From Eustoma russellianum (Eukaryota > Streptophyta > Magnoliopsida > Gentianales > Gentianaceae): 64,000 nucleotides of DNA. This document shows positions 45,492 to 56,711 of this stretch, in pieces; within the stretch, counting starts at the first letter, position 1, and the number at the start of each line of letters is the position of its first letter. Under the pieces are notes generated by a model. The model saw only the letters and a list, made by a program, of their open reading frames with translations, had not been told where the DNA came from and did no database searches. Both the position numbers and the translations under genes were made by a program. The DNA lies in NCBI GenBank assembly GCA_036186865.1, contig AP025043.1, positions 35,549,657-35,613,656 of the forward strand. Reading direction: 5' to 3'.

Positions 45492-45994
45492 GTTAGGGTT
45501 GCGTTTTTTCTTTTTCTTCTTCTTATCAGAAGATTTTTTATCCGTAAGTGAGGCCTTGAAAGTCTCATTTGGAGTAGCCAATGAGGTACCAATGTGTGTG
45601 TGTCCGCAAATTAGAGACTTTGAACATTTGAACAACCAATGCCTAATCGTGAATTGGATGCCTGAGTAGCAGAGTCACTGTTATGCACTGGTTGATGTTG
45701 TCCAGTTCCAGCATCCAAACCTGGAGCTGCTTCCAGGAGCCCAGACGCAATACCTGTTTAAATTACATTATGTGTAACAGTTCTGAGTCTTAACCAGACT
45801 CACTAATAGTAATTACAGACGGGATTCTTATAGATTTAGGGGTAGGGGAAAGACTAGATGATCTAACAGTGGCCTAAAATTACAAGAATCCTTATGAGAA
45901 TCATCTAAAGCCGCGAGCATAATCTGTTCAAAACCAGGCTGTGGCAAAGATACAACGATGGGTGTATTCAAGTTAGTGCGATCAGAAACAGAAT
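45492..45994 (-). pseudogene. LINE-B ORF1 C-terminal remnant
   Basis: The minus strand upstream of ORF2 ends in a lysine-rich tail (DKKSSDK followed by about seven Lys, then RNPN and TGA). A basic C-terminus is common in LINE ORF1 proteins. Further upstream the sequence is too broken to assign domains, and no zinc knuckle is visible. Confidence 0.5.
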
Positions 45995-46358
45995 TGTTGA
46001 GAAATAGGGGTTTGAGTGATTTGAAAATACATGATTTAAATGTTACGTGTTTACGAAATGCATGAATAAATTTTACTTGACATGTTTATGTTATAAATAT
46101 GCTTTACATGCTTATATATCTTGTTGTCCTACTAACGTTCCACAAAGTGTTAAAGCTTACACCATATGACAAACATTTGTTGTCTTTATACTGTTTTTAA
46201 GTGTCATGATAAATGAACTAAACTACTTCATTTAATGAAGTGCTTAAGGAAATAAACTTACTAGTTCTTTAAATAAAGCACCCAAGGAGATATATTTAGA
46301 AACAATTACTTGGCAACATATTTGGAATGGAAAGTCTTCTTTGCACACTATTACACAC

Positions 46359-46431
<73 letters not shown>

Positions 46432-47271
46432 ATATATTTCATATATACATATTTTCTTTATAACGACGAATTATACGTTTCTGTCTCGATGTTCCACTGA
46501 CACGTCATACACATCATAAACGTACGTCGACATCACACCACTATATATACATCATATTTGTGAGTATATGCAGGTCTCATATCATACATTGCAAGTCATC
46601 TTGTTACAAAAATTATATCGACATATCACGAGGCTATAAACTGAAAAGAATTATCGTATCGGGTGACTACCGAAACTTCTCCGTCATGTCACATACTTAC
46701 GATATAAAGATGGTCAGCCTATATACATAAAAAATACTCAAAACTTTCGTGATGCACATGTCCAATTCAGACCCAAAGTCATACCATGCTTACACACATC
46801 AATCACCAACAATTTAGCCTAAACTTGTGGAGAATTCAACCTCATTTTTTAAAAAGGCATATGGAAATTTTCTCAGCCATTGGAGCTGATTATACATCTC
46901 ATTTTATGTATATTATGTGTGACATAATATATATTACATGTCTAAAAAGTTTAAGTTTAATCGAAGAAAAATCACGTAATCGACGAAAGTCAAAAATTCG
47001 GTTTTCTACACTTGGGCATACATGAAAACGTTTTGGCCTTGATGTCACATGTATCTAGAAACTTTTTAAATATTCAAGGCATATTGGAGTGTCCTAGAAA
47101 AATCAAATTAGGGCTGATTGCAATTTACCATGTATGTGAAGATTATGCATTATTTGACAAAGTTTAAATAAAAAGAATTCAGCATATGTGCAACTGAATA
47201 TCGCACGACTATGACACCTTATTGGAGCCTAGGTGGAGCTTATTTGGCACTTTAATTGGTGGAGGATAATG
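45995..47271 (+). repeat. SIRE-type LTR, 5' part
   Basis: Begins TGTTGAGAAATAGGGGTTTGAG and is collinear with the first 1.2 kb of the copy 1 LTR, including 'caaacatttgttgtctttatac', the AATGAACTA palindrome (degenerate) and 'tacgtaatcgac' segments. It breaks off at 47271, where a Gypsy LTR starts. Its 3' end is at 54222-54290. Confidence 0.8.
46352..46430. repeat. Compound (TA)n(TG)n microsatellite
   Basis: A run of about 20 TA units followed by about 18 TG units, in place of the short 'catatacacatatatt' segment of the copy 1 LTR (26589-26604), so an expansion inside the LTR. Confidence 0.9.
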
Positions 47272-49777
47272 TTGTACCCAACGAAAATCGTATTGTACTT
47301 GAGACTCGTATGAAGTGGTTTAGTAAAATGTTAGTTCTTCCAAGTGCATTTTATTAAGTTTTATCACTTCTCAACTAGCCTTTAATAGCTTCTTAAAGCA
47401 AGCCTAAAGTCCTACACAAGAAATTAAGTGTTCTACTAAATGTATTTAAAAAGTTCAAGGAAAAAGTTTTCCACCTTTTTCCCTCTTCAACCGCCGGGTA
47501 AGGCATGGATAAGGCATCCATGAGATCTCTTTTTATTTAAATGCTTCAACTAATGAGTTTATTGTTTTCTTAAATAAATTTAAAATGTCTTACATATAAA
47601 GTGAATTAGGATGTTATCCCAATATTGAAGATTTTTCACCCTTTTTCCTCATCACCACCGGATGCAAGTGATGAAAAATCCATAGGATCATTTTCATCTT
47701 AATAATTCCAACTAACACTTTTAATTTAACAACTTTTTCTAATTATCCTCAAAAGACAATTAAGGAATAAAGAAGCCTAAAGGAACCCCAACCACCGGAT
47801 GGTAGATCATGGTTAAGCCATGGTAACTCTCTTTAACAACCTTAGTTACTTTTCTTAATTCAACCTAAAAAGTAACTCAAGGAGTAATTGAGGGAAGGCA
47901 CTAAATGAGCCTCATGATGGTGTCCATGCAAAAGAGAAAATCTCTTCTCATCCTCTTTTAAACCAACGGCTACCCCCTTGGTCTTGCAAGAAACCCTTTT
48001 CAAGATTTAACTTAGAAGCTTCCTCTCAACCCTAACTCACAAAGGTTTTTCCCAAGACAACCACTAAAGGCTCTTGCACACTAAGACAAATCTTCCACCA
48101 TCTTCCTTCAGCTAGCATTGGACTAAGGAGATCCAAGGTCATCTTCAAGATCCAAGTTCCATCTGAGTGAGTTACATCCTAGATTCTAAAGTAGATTTCA
48201 CTTTTTTTAAAATGTAAATCTTACCCTTTTGGTTTGTTTTCCCTCACCAAAACCGTGGCCTTCAAAAGGTCACTAGGTGAAGCTCCTTCAAGCTACTAGC
48301 TGGTACTAAGCATTTTGGTGGGTTGAACCTCTTGCAATCCCCATTTGAACACTATTTTGGTAAGACAATCTAGCCTCAAACTAACTCTATTATATATTTC
48401 AATAGTAGCTAACATCTACTTCCACTTCCTCCTTAAAACCGTATGTCATAGGGAGAAGTTGGAAGAAACTTCACTCTATTTCAACCAAGGCTCAAGCTAG
48501 AGAAGTTCTAAGCTCAAAGAGGCAAGTATACTCTAAGCAATCTTGACTTATTTGTGAAGTGTATGCTTGAATGACTAGCCTTCCTAAGATGTGAATCTTA
48601 GTTGAATATTCTAAGTGCCAAACATGAGAACTTAGTGGGTATAAAGACAAGTGTTGTCATGATGTATGATTTACTACATGGATATGTTTGTGCTTAAACT
48701 TAAATATGATATGAGACCTACTATGCACAAGATACGGGCTGTTGTGATGATTATTTGATAAATGGAATTAGTCTTGTTGAGAATAGACTTTTTGATATGT
48801 GAAATGTATGAAAATAGCGTGTGCTATGTGTAAAATGGCAAGGCTGTTTTGGCGGATCATGGGTATCCTAAAGAGTACTATGAAACTTGGAATGATTATG
48901 TTAACATATTTATTTAGTGGTTAGTAAGTCATTTTAGAGAAATAAAGTTAGTTGGAAAGTCCTGAACAAGAAAGAGTGATAAAAGGTAGATCTACCAGAG
49001 CTGGGCCGTTTTGAGTAGCGTATTATTTGACCTGAAAACGAACCTTAGGAACGTGCAATTTAGCTATATTTTGGTATGATGGTAGCCTTGTATGTTAAGT
49101 AAAATTATGAGGTGGAATTTTGGTAAAAGGACTTGTGGTTTGATCGTAATGAAATTTTTAGTTTGATTAGGTCACTGAAGTTCTTGTACGTACCTTGACT
49201 AAGAAAGAAAATTAAATGACATCCTTAAGTGTATTGGATTTCCTTGAAAATTTTATAGTACTTACCTAAGACATAGATGAATATGTCCATGTAAAGAATT
49301 AGCTTAAAATTACTGTTTTTATGAGGTAACAATTAAGGTGAATGTCACGGTGCAAAACTGGAAAACAGGGCCGCATGGTGTTGTGTATGTTGAGGCCTTG
49401 ATCTTGCTTAATTGGACTTGTATGTGATGTTTCGGCCTTTAAATATTACTCCTAAGTATATTGGCTATGTTTCCAGGTAATAGTCTTAATTGGATAAGAC
49501 TTTATGTCCCATGGAGAGAAGGTATAGGTGGGTACTGCACTGTTGGATTCAGCAGTACCCCTTTTCAGTAATTTAATGCTTTAAGGGTATTAATCACCTC
49601 GAAATATTACGAAATTTTTATGGCATGTAGATAAGATTCCATTATGCATATGCATGGCATAAGTTTTTGAAAATATGCCCTGAATTGATGATTATGAGGC
49701 CGCATGAACAGAGTGTTAATGCTGGATTATTTTCCAGCTTAAGGGACAAGTCGTTATATGTGTTATGCGATGTATTT
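47272..49777 (+). repeat. Gypsy LTR, plus strand, 3' truncated
   Basis: Starts TGTTGTACCCAACGAAAATC, closely matching the minus-strand start at 54221 (TGTTGTACCCCGACGAAAAG). It holds 'gtgaccttttgaaggccac'-like sequence near 48258-48275, 'ggtgggtactgcactgttgg...cagcagtacccc' near 49530, and ends near 49777 where the inverted LTR begins. About 1.4 kb of the 3' portion, including the hairpin array, is missing. Confidence 0.8.
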
Positions 49778-50193
49778 TGTAGCGCCCCGCACCCGGGCCT
49801 CGTCCGGATACGGTGCACCCGCCGTACTTCACTAAGGAGAGTACAAGGCGTCATGCATAACATGCAAACATCCATAACATAACAAAGTCCAGAATAAATA
49901 TGAGGACTTTCATGCTGACACGTCAACAAGCAAGCAAAACCATGGCAGAATAAAAACTTTAAAATAAAAATGTCTACGAAGCCATCATCAGTTTTACATC
50001 CCAAATCATAAAGTACGGAAATTCCTAAAAGTAATTGTTTCCATCACAATCTCATTAAAGGATCATCGATCACAACCCTTTCGTCAAGTCTCATAGGCCA
50101 TCCATCTCTCGCACTTCTACGAGTGAGGAACCCTAGGTTCATCTTCAATCCATTCCACTTTATTCCCTACGACCTTTGGGAGGAAAAATATTG

Positions 50194-50219
50194 GGTGAGT
50201 GACAACGTCACCAGCAAGT
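50194..50219 (-). promoter_or_regulatory. ACTTGC-linked hairpin, minus-strand Gypsy LTR
   Basis: Minus strand ACTTGCT then GGTGA (50212-50208) pairs with TCACC (50198-50194). An alternative inner pairing is GTGAC with GTCAC. It lies about 435 bp from the LTR end. Confidence 0.65.
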
Positions 50220-50377
50220 ATACCATAAACAATCATGCATTAAATGAAAAGTACACACAAGAACCAAATTCCCCAAAATTTGGTTTAGAAACAGACCTGA
50301 CTTTCCATCCGACACCCGTAAATAATCAGCTCATAACTTGTCAAGAATAAAACTTACCAAAGTCCATAGCTTATAAA

Positions 50378-50520
50378 AAGATCATCACTCAATAAAGATC
50401 ATAACTTGTGATAAGATCATTACTCAATAAAGATTATAGCTTATGAAAAGATCATCACTCAATAAAGATCTTAACTTATGGTAAGATCATCACTCAATAA
50501 AGATCATAACTTAGGAGCTA
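50378..50520 (-). repeat. 35 bp tandem array, four units
   Basis: Units start at 50378, 50413, 50448 and 50483, each 35 bp: AAGATCATCACTCAATAAAG followed by AT(C/T)(A/T)TA(A/G)CTTATG-like sequence. A looser form of the same words is in the 34939 LTR at about 35465-35640. Confidence 0.9.
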
Positions 50521-50876
50521 CTAAGTCATAACAACTTAGCCTATGTATCATGAATAAGATCATAGCTTATGTAACAACAGTAATGAGATCGTAACTTAGG
50601 TAACAAAAGCTAAGAGGATCATAACCTAAGTAACATTAAATCTAGAATTTGGTTAGCATCTCATCCCCTCAGTCAATAGCAACTATGGCAATAAAACCAT
50701 AACTTAGCCATGAAGCAAGTAATAACACATCTTAGTGCAAATAGACTCAACATCTTGCTCACGACCATATGCAATGCGTATAAATATGCAAATGTAGTGC
50801 ATAATGAAACCATGGAAATCTTTTCCTTTCGTTCTTTCATTCAAAACAACATCGCCAAGAAAAACAAGAGAGTGTT

Positions 50877-51060
50877 CAGATCTATTCACCCGGATCTGAG
50901 GCGGTCACTTATTTCCATTCGAATCTATTATTCCCGGATTCGGAGCAGTAACGTCATCAAATATCAGGTCTATTCTCTCCGGGCCTGAACGGTCCATATC
51001 AGGTCTATTCTCTCCTGGCCTGAACGGTCCATATCATCAGATCAGTTAACCCCGGATCTG
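50877..51060 (-). repeat. Stem-variable inverted-repeat array (5 units)
   Basis: Stems: CAGATC/GATCTG (50877-50898), CGAATC/GATTCG (50920-50942), CAGGTC/GGCCTG (50965-50987), CAGGTC/GGCCTG (51000-51022), CAGATC/GATCTG (51038-51060). The CAGGTC/GGCCTG stems keep pairing through a G-T pair. Confidence 0.82.
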
Positions 51061-53492
51061 GAACGGGTCCTTACTGGCCAGGAAACACACTGTACCGGTG
51101 GGAAGCATTCTTTTAAAAACAATCTTTTCTTTAAAAACGCTTTTTCATCTTTCTTTCTCATAAAATCGGTTCCATAAATCATGTAAATGACGATGATGCA
51201 ATGTATGACATGTACTATGCAATCCATGACATGATGCGGTACATATACACACAACTTATTTCTTATGCTGGACAAATTTCCAGAATTTTCGTTCCATATG
51301 CATGGCCTCAAAATCTCCTGTTTTAGGCCCATTATCATGAGTTCTTGTCATACATATGCATAAGAGTGTCTCTTCTATTTGTAATGTAATTTTCGTGACG
51401 ACACGAGACGTGTAAGACACTTAATTTATTTAATCACGAAATAAGGGGCTGCTGAATTTCAGCAATGTAGTGTCCTTTCTTTTACTTTTCCTTTAAACCC
51501 CTTAAGCTTCATTTAATTTGGGCAAACCCTGGAAAATGTTGTAGACATGCCAATAATTAAGGTCATTAGCCTAAACTATATAATTAAGTCTAAGCCCATC
51601 AAAACAAAATCTCTCAACAAGTTCTTTAATTCTGCCCAAAATTCCAGATTAGTAACACCAACTTAGCTTTGGTTATTACCCCTTAAAATAATAATTTTGA
51701 GCGAAGTGGTTTTCATGAAAACAGTCACATATGTCTTAAGTAATGGTCATAAAAGTTCCGCAACAATATAATAACTTTAAAGGGGTCATTTATTCTTTTT
51801 CCCAAAACGGGTACATGCTGAATCCTGGAATGACCAATTTTGCTACGAATTTTATTGTGACCAATCCATAAGTCATTTTTCAAAAATTCTAACTCACACA
51901 CCTAGCAAACACCTAGGGATAGCATCCTAACAAAAATCAGCCCAATTGCATATTTCTAAGGTCCATTTCCGTGTCCATTACTATGTGTCATAAAATCCAT
52001 TCAGTCCAGTAATTTTCAGCTTAACCAGTTTTACTAAAACTTCCATTAAAAATAAACCATAACTCCTTTTAACGAAATTCCAACTCTCATATTTCACAGA
52101 CACATAGGGATATTATCATACCAAAATTTAGCTAATTTTAACATTCCTACAGTTCATTTTCAGGGCGTACAATATGCCACATAAAGCTGTTCAGCTCCAG
52201 TACTTCTATCTGAGCAGTCCCTACTGAAAGTCATATTCTTGTCAATCCACCAATCCTTTTACCAAAATTCCAATCCACACATTTAATGCACATATGAGGC
52301 TATCATCATACCAAAAATTAGTCAATTTGAACACCTCTAAGGTTCATTTTCAGGTTGTTCAAATTGCTACAGAAAACTGTCTAGCTCCAGTACCTCTGTT
52401 TGACCAGTTGTCACTAAATATTTCATTAAGGATAAATCACAATTCCTTTTATCAAAATTCCAACTCGCACATTTAATACACACATAAGACTATCACCATA
52501 CCAAAAATTAGCAACTTTGAACACCTTTAAGGTTCATTTTCAGGTCATACAATATGACACATCAACTGTCCAGCTCCAGTGATTTCAGCACTTCTCACTT
52601 TTTATGGTTCAAGCATTTCCAATCAACTTCATTCTTTAAAGTGGCTTAATAACCATCAAATACAAACTTCAACATAATTTTTCTGAGCCTCATAACATGA
52701 TTTAAACCATAGATAAACAGTTCATGAGTCATATCAAAAAAGTCACGACACATTCATATAACAAATCATTCACTTATGCCATCAATTCTCTTATAACAAC
52801 TAGTTTTCATGCCTTGTACTTAGATTCTCAAACTAAGATTTATGCTTAAAAATGACTGGACATTCAAGAATGCACTTCACAAATAAGGCAAGATTGGTTA
52901 GAGTACACTTGCCTTCTTCGAGCTTATCCTTACCTTAACTTGAAACTTGGGTGAAATGAGATGAAGTCTTCCTCCCCTTCACTAAACAACCCCACGGTTT
53001 TGGGAGGAAGAAGGAGCAAACATTAGCTTTTGTCTTAAGTGCAAACACAACTACAGTGAGGCTATTATTCTCTTACCAAAATGGGCCTTGAATGGAGATA
53101 GCAATGAATCCTCCCACCAAGAAGTTAGCTTCTCTTAGTATCTTGCAAAATCTTCATCAGTGACCATCCTTGGAGTCACGGTTTTGGCAAGAAAAGAAGG
53201 GTACTTATGTGAGCTTCATTCTTTGAAATATAGGATTTACTTGGAAGTTTTAGCATGCACTTACCTAGAGAATTCTTGAGGCTTAAAGATCTTGAACTCC
53301 TTGGCTCAAGCTAGCCGTATACCCCAAATGGAACAAATAGGAAGTCTCTTGCTCCATTGTGAATTCTTGAGAAAGAGTGTTCTAAAGTTTCTTTGGAGAA
53401 AATTTTCTTCCCTTGGCTAAGGAGTTAGGCGTTGGTTATGCTAAGGAAGAAGGGGGTTTACCTTGGCTTGGTTAGGCTAATTAGAGTTAATT

Positions 53493-53652
53493 AGCCTTAG
53501 TTACTTTTAACTAACCAAGGTTACTTTAATGCAACTAGAGTTACTTTAATTAAACTATAGTTACTTTAATTTCAACTATAGTTACTTTATGGCTAACCTA
53601 GGTTACTTTATCCAACTAGAGTTACTTTATGGGTTAACTTGAGTTACTTTAA
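53493..53652 (-). repeat. Tandem array of palindromic AACY..RGTTACTTT units in U3
   Basis: Consecutive units of about 20-24 bp with cores AACCAAGGTT, AACTAGAGTT, AACTATAGTT (twice), AACCTAGGTT, AACTAGAGTT and AACTTGAGTT, each followed by ACTTT. Positions 4 and 7 change together (C with G, T with A). Confidence 0.8.
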
Positions 53653-54221
53653 CCTTGAAGTTAATATAAAGTAACCATGGTAATATTTGAAATGTTCCTT
53701 GGTTAGGCATGAGGGGAAAACCGGCGGTTATGGCACCTAGGGGCCATTACCATGCTTAATCTCTTCCCAAGTGAGTTTAATGAAAAGCCATGTGGGTATT
53801 TGCCCCCCTTTTATTAATTATTTCCCCTTTTTCTTGTTTTAAAAGTAAAATTAGGAAAATCTTGAGTTTCCTTTGGGCTAAGGCCGAAACTTTTGCAAGA
53901 GTTGGGAGAAAAATTGCCCACTACTTACAACTCCTTAATTTCCATTTGGGCTTATTTTAAGGAGGCCCTTAAGATTAACCTCTCTTATAATTTGGGAAAA
54001 ACCCTTTAAGTCCCTTTTTAACCTTATGGCCGAAATCTCTTAAGCCCTTAGGGTGAATTGGCCATGGCCCATAACTCATGCTTGAATGATTATATTGTTT
54101 GTTTATCAACATAAAATAAAAGAAGCACTAATTAAAGTGAATTGCACTTGAAGGATGCCACTTTATTAATTCACTTATATGAGTCTTCAAGTATAATATG
54201 GCTTTTCGTCGGGGTACAACA

Positions 54222-54290
54222 ACTAAAAAGTTTTAAAAACCAATTTTTCTGCCATCACTATTCAACCCCCCCTTTCTAGTGGTGTATACA
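54222..54290 (+). repeat. SIRE-type LTR, 3' end
   Basis: 'aaaaaccaatttttctgcc', 'actattcaacccccc' and 'ctagtggtgtataca' match the final 70 bp of the SIRE-type LTRs. With 45995-47271 this is one LTR interrupted by the inverted Gypsy LTRs, with the middle lost. Outer flanks (AGAAT / TGTCC) do not match, so no target duplication survives. Confidence 0.75.
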
Positions 54291-54595
54291 TGTCCATCAA
54301 GAATGACAACGTTTAGGGGAATGGGGTTGAAGAGTAGGGACTCCCTGTTATTTGCATAAAATATTACATGCTTGGAATCTTGTCATAGCTTATCCCTGAT
54401 CCCCCAAACCCATCTTGGTCGGCCACGTGAATACAATAGGGGGTCTTTCCTCTTTTCTTCAACACTCCAACATTTCATCATTTTCATCTTCAAACTACTT
54501 CCAATTACACTCTTCATCCTTCTCCAAACAAGAAACAACTCTTCAAAGCCATCTTCAACCTTCAAGAAACCGAGAGTAGAGCAAGGAAAGAATTG

Positions 54596-54600
<5 letters not shown>
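54291..54600 (+). other. Unassigned 310 bp, possibly upstream part of host LTR copy B
   Basis: C/T-rich sequence ending in 'gagcaaggaaagaattgg', then TA repeats. No gene or domain. By position it should be the part of the host repeat left of LINE-C, but the matching part of copy A lies off the window, so this cannot be confirmed. Confidence 0.35.

Positions 54601-54635
<35 letters not shown>
54599..54635. repeat. (TA)n microsatellite
   Basis: About 17 TA units, followed by a 12 bp inverted repeat around an 80 bp spacer and a second TA tract at 54712-54751. Confidence 0.9.
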
Positions 54636-54638
<3 letters not shown>

Positions 54639-54706
54639 GTATATGTATTCCTCCTCCATAAGTGAGGCTACTTAATAAAATACCGCTTTCATAAAAATAA
54701 ATATAC

Positions 54707-54711
<5 letters not shown>

Positions 54712-54751
<40 letters not shown>
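54712..54751. repeat. (TA)n microsatellite at LINE-C 5' junction
   Basis: About 19 TA units directly before the GC-rich LINE-C 5' UTR. Confidence 0.9.
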
Positions 54752-54756
<5 letters not shown>

Positions 54757-54934
54757 GAATGATGAGACGAATGGCGCAGGGCTTCCGGATTTCTCAGCGG
54801 CTCTAGCCGCCGCCGCCGTCTTCAACCTTCTTTGCCGTCGTCGTTCATTCTTTTCGCTACCAATTCATCAGCAATTCTACATTGCGTCATCCTGCTATTA
54901 TTTTGTCTGACTTGCCGCCATTCGCATCTCCATC

Positions 54935-56217
54935 ATGACGACGTCGAAACCTCCTTCATTCGCTGATGTTGTTTCGGCGGCTCATCTGCAGAAAAAATCA
55001 GCATTTCCCCAAAAACAGTTTCAAGGCACAAAGGTATTCCTATGATCTCTTTTCTCGATTCTGAAATCGATGCTCTAGCCGCGCCATTCAAATATTCCCT
55101 GGTTGGCATGTTTTGGTACGGACGACCACCATTGAAGGTGATCCGAGATGTATTTGAAAAAATTGGTTTTCATCATGATTTGCGCATCACACTTATTGAT
55201 CAAACCCACATCCTTTTGAATTTTTGCCAAGAAGCAGATTATCTCAGATGCTTTTATCATCGATCATGGCTTATATCAGGATGTCATATGAGTATAACTA
55301 AGTGGAACGTGGAGTTTGATCCTTCGGCTGATGTACCCATTATTCCAGTCTGGGTTGCCTTTCCTGGTTTACCAATTCATCTGCACTGCCGCGATGCTCT
55401 TTTTGAAATAGTGAAGCCGATTGGCACCCCACTCAAGCTCGACGTTGCCACCTCTCATGGTCTCAGACCTTCCGTGGCAAGAGTATGTGTTGAGGTTGAT
55501 GTCTCGCAGGATCTGCCGCAAAAAATATATCTGCAAGGAAATCAACGGCTTATATTACAGTCAGTGATCTATGAGGATTTGCCCAAATTTTGTACTACTT
55601 GTCATCGTCTTGGGCATGACCATTCGTCTTGTGCGCCAAACCAGTCAGCTCCGTCGACCATTCCACCGCCTCTGCCGCCACCCCCGTCTTGTCCACCAAA
55701 GCAGCGATGGACCCCAGTTAAGAAGAAGGCAGTCGAACCACCTCCTATAGAGCCATCATCCTCCCTGCCACCTAAAGATTCCATGTCTGATATGCCGCCA
55801 GCTGAGGTGCCTCCAACGATTGCTCCTGTCACTAATACTGATCCACAGGATGTGGAGGACAGTCAGCTACAAGACACTTTTTGTGATGCCACGGATCACC
55901 AACTGCCAGATGACGTCACTCATACAGATATTGGCCACATGTCGGATACTGAATTGCCGGATGAGGTGCAGGCTGAGGCCCCTCTCACGGTACCCGCCGA
56001 AGTTGCACATCGCATGCAGCTGTTGGACTCGTCGCCTGATGATGACATATTAATATCTAGACTGAATGATCAGTCAGAGGAGGCACCGTTTGTACCAGTT
56101 GTCCCACGTTTGAAACGCCGAACTCGAAAGGACCTGCCACCATTACCACCGTCGACCATTCTGACGCGCTGCGCATCTCAAATCATTCAGGAAAGTGTTT
56201 CTAGCCTTACTCAATGA
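54935..56217 (+). pseudogene. LINE-C ORF1 (DUF4283-like, CCHC knuckle), one frameshift
   Basis: The family start codon is at 54935 (MTTSKPPSFADVVSA), aligned to MAAPSFAAVVSG of LINE-A. A length change in the six-A run at 54992-54997 throws the frame. A clean 391-codon frame then runs from 55042 to the TGA at 56217. Counting from 55042, a DUF4283-like domain spans about residues 1-150 (LVGMFWYGRPPLKVIRDVF) and a CCHC knuckle is at Cys184, Cys187, His192 and Cys197. Residues 205-250 are proline-rich, followed by an acidic region and a basic RLKRRTRKDLPPLPPST end shared with LINE-A. It overlaps ORF2 by four bases (ATGA). Confidence 0.92.
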
Positions 56218-56711
56218 ATATATTAATATGGAACATTCGAGGCATGCGCACGTCCTTGCCTCGATTACAGCAGTTGATTAGAGAACATCGATTAAATTTA
56301 GTTGCGTTAATTGAGCCTAAGCATACCCCTGCACAAGTACATAGATTTGGTTTGCGTCTTGGCTTTCCACACTGTTATGCTTCACAATCGGAGCATATAT
56401 GATTTTTCTGGCAGGATAATGAGTTTCGTTTGCTTGCCACACAGGATCAAGATCAAGTGATCCACTTGACTCTCTCTTCGGTCTCGCTGCAGCATTCTTT
56501 TGTTCTCTCTTTAGTCTATGCAAAGCATACAGCCACACAGCGTCAACAATTATGGCGCACACTATGTGATTTCTCCACTTGATTACAGCTGCCCTGGATA
56601 ATTGGTGGTGATTTCAATACGTTCCGCGCCATTGAAGATCATAATGGCCGCTCTACACCTTCTTTATCTGCATTACTCGATTTTAATGACTGTATTGAAG
56701 CGTGTTCTCTT

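Larger units (their letters stand above)
44111..45994 (-). mobile_element. LINE-B fragment (different LINE family)
   Basis: Minus-strand remnant of a second L1-type LINE, clipped on both sides by SIRE-type LTRs. It contains the end of ORF1, the ORF1/ORF2 junction at 45489 and ORF2 as far as the first RT block. Its proteins are clearly different from LINE-A/C. Confidence 0.85.
49778..54221 (-). repeat. Gypsy LTR, minus strand, 4.4 kb
   Basis: The 3' end is tgtagcgccccgcacccggg at 49778 and the 5' start is TGTTGTACCCCGACG reading leftward from 54221. No PBS lies beyond 49778, so that is an outer end. It carries the ACTTGC hairpin (50194-50219), a 35 bp tandem array (50378-50520), the inverted-repeat array (50877-51060), repeated 'aaaattccaactc' segments and the palindromic GTTACTTT array (53493-53652). 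Confidence 0.88.

Noticed and set aside
45995..54290. Solo SIRE-type LTR with target duplication
   Set aside because: Flanks AGAAT and TGTCC do not match, so I call only LTR parts and make no claim of a clean solo LTR.
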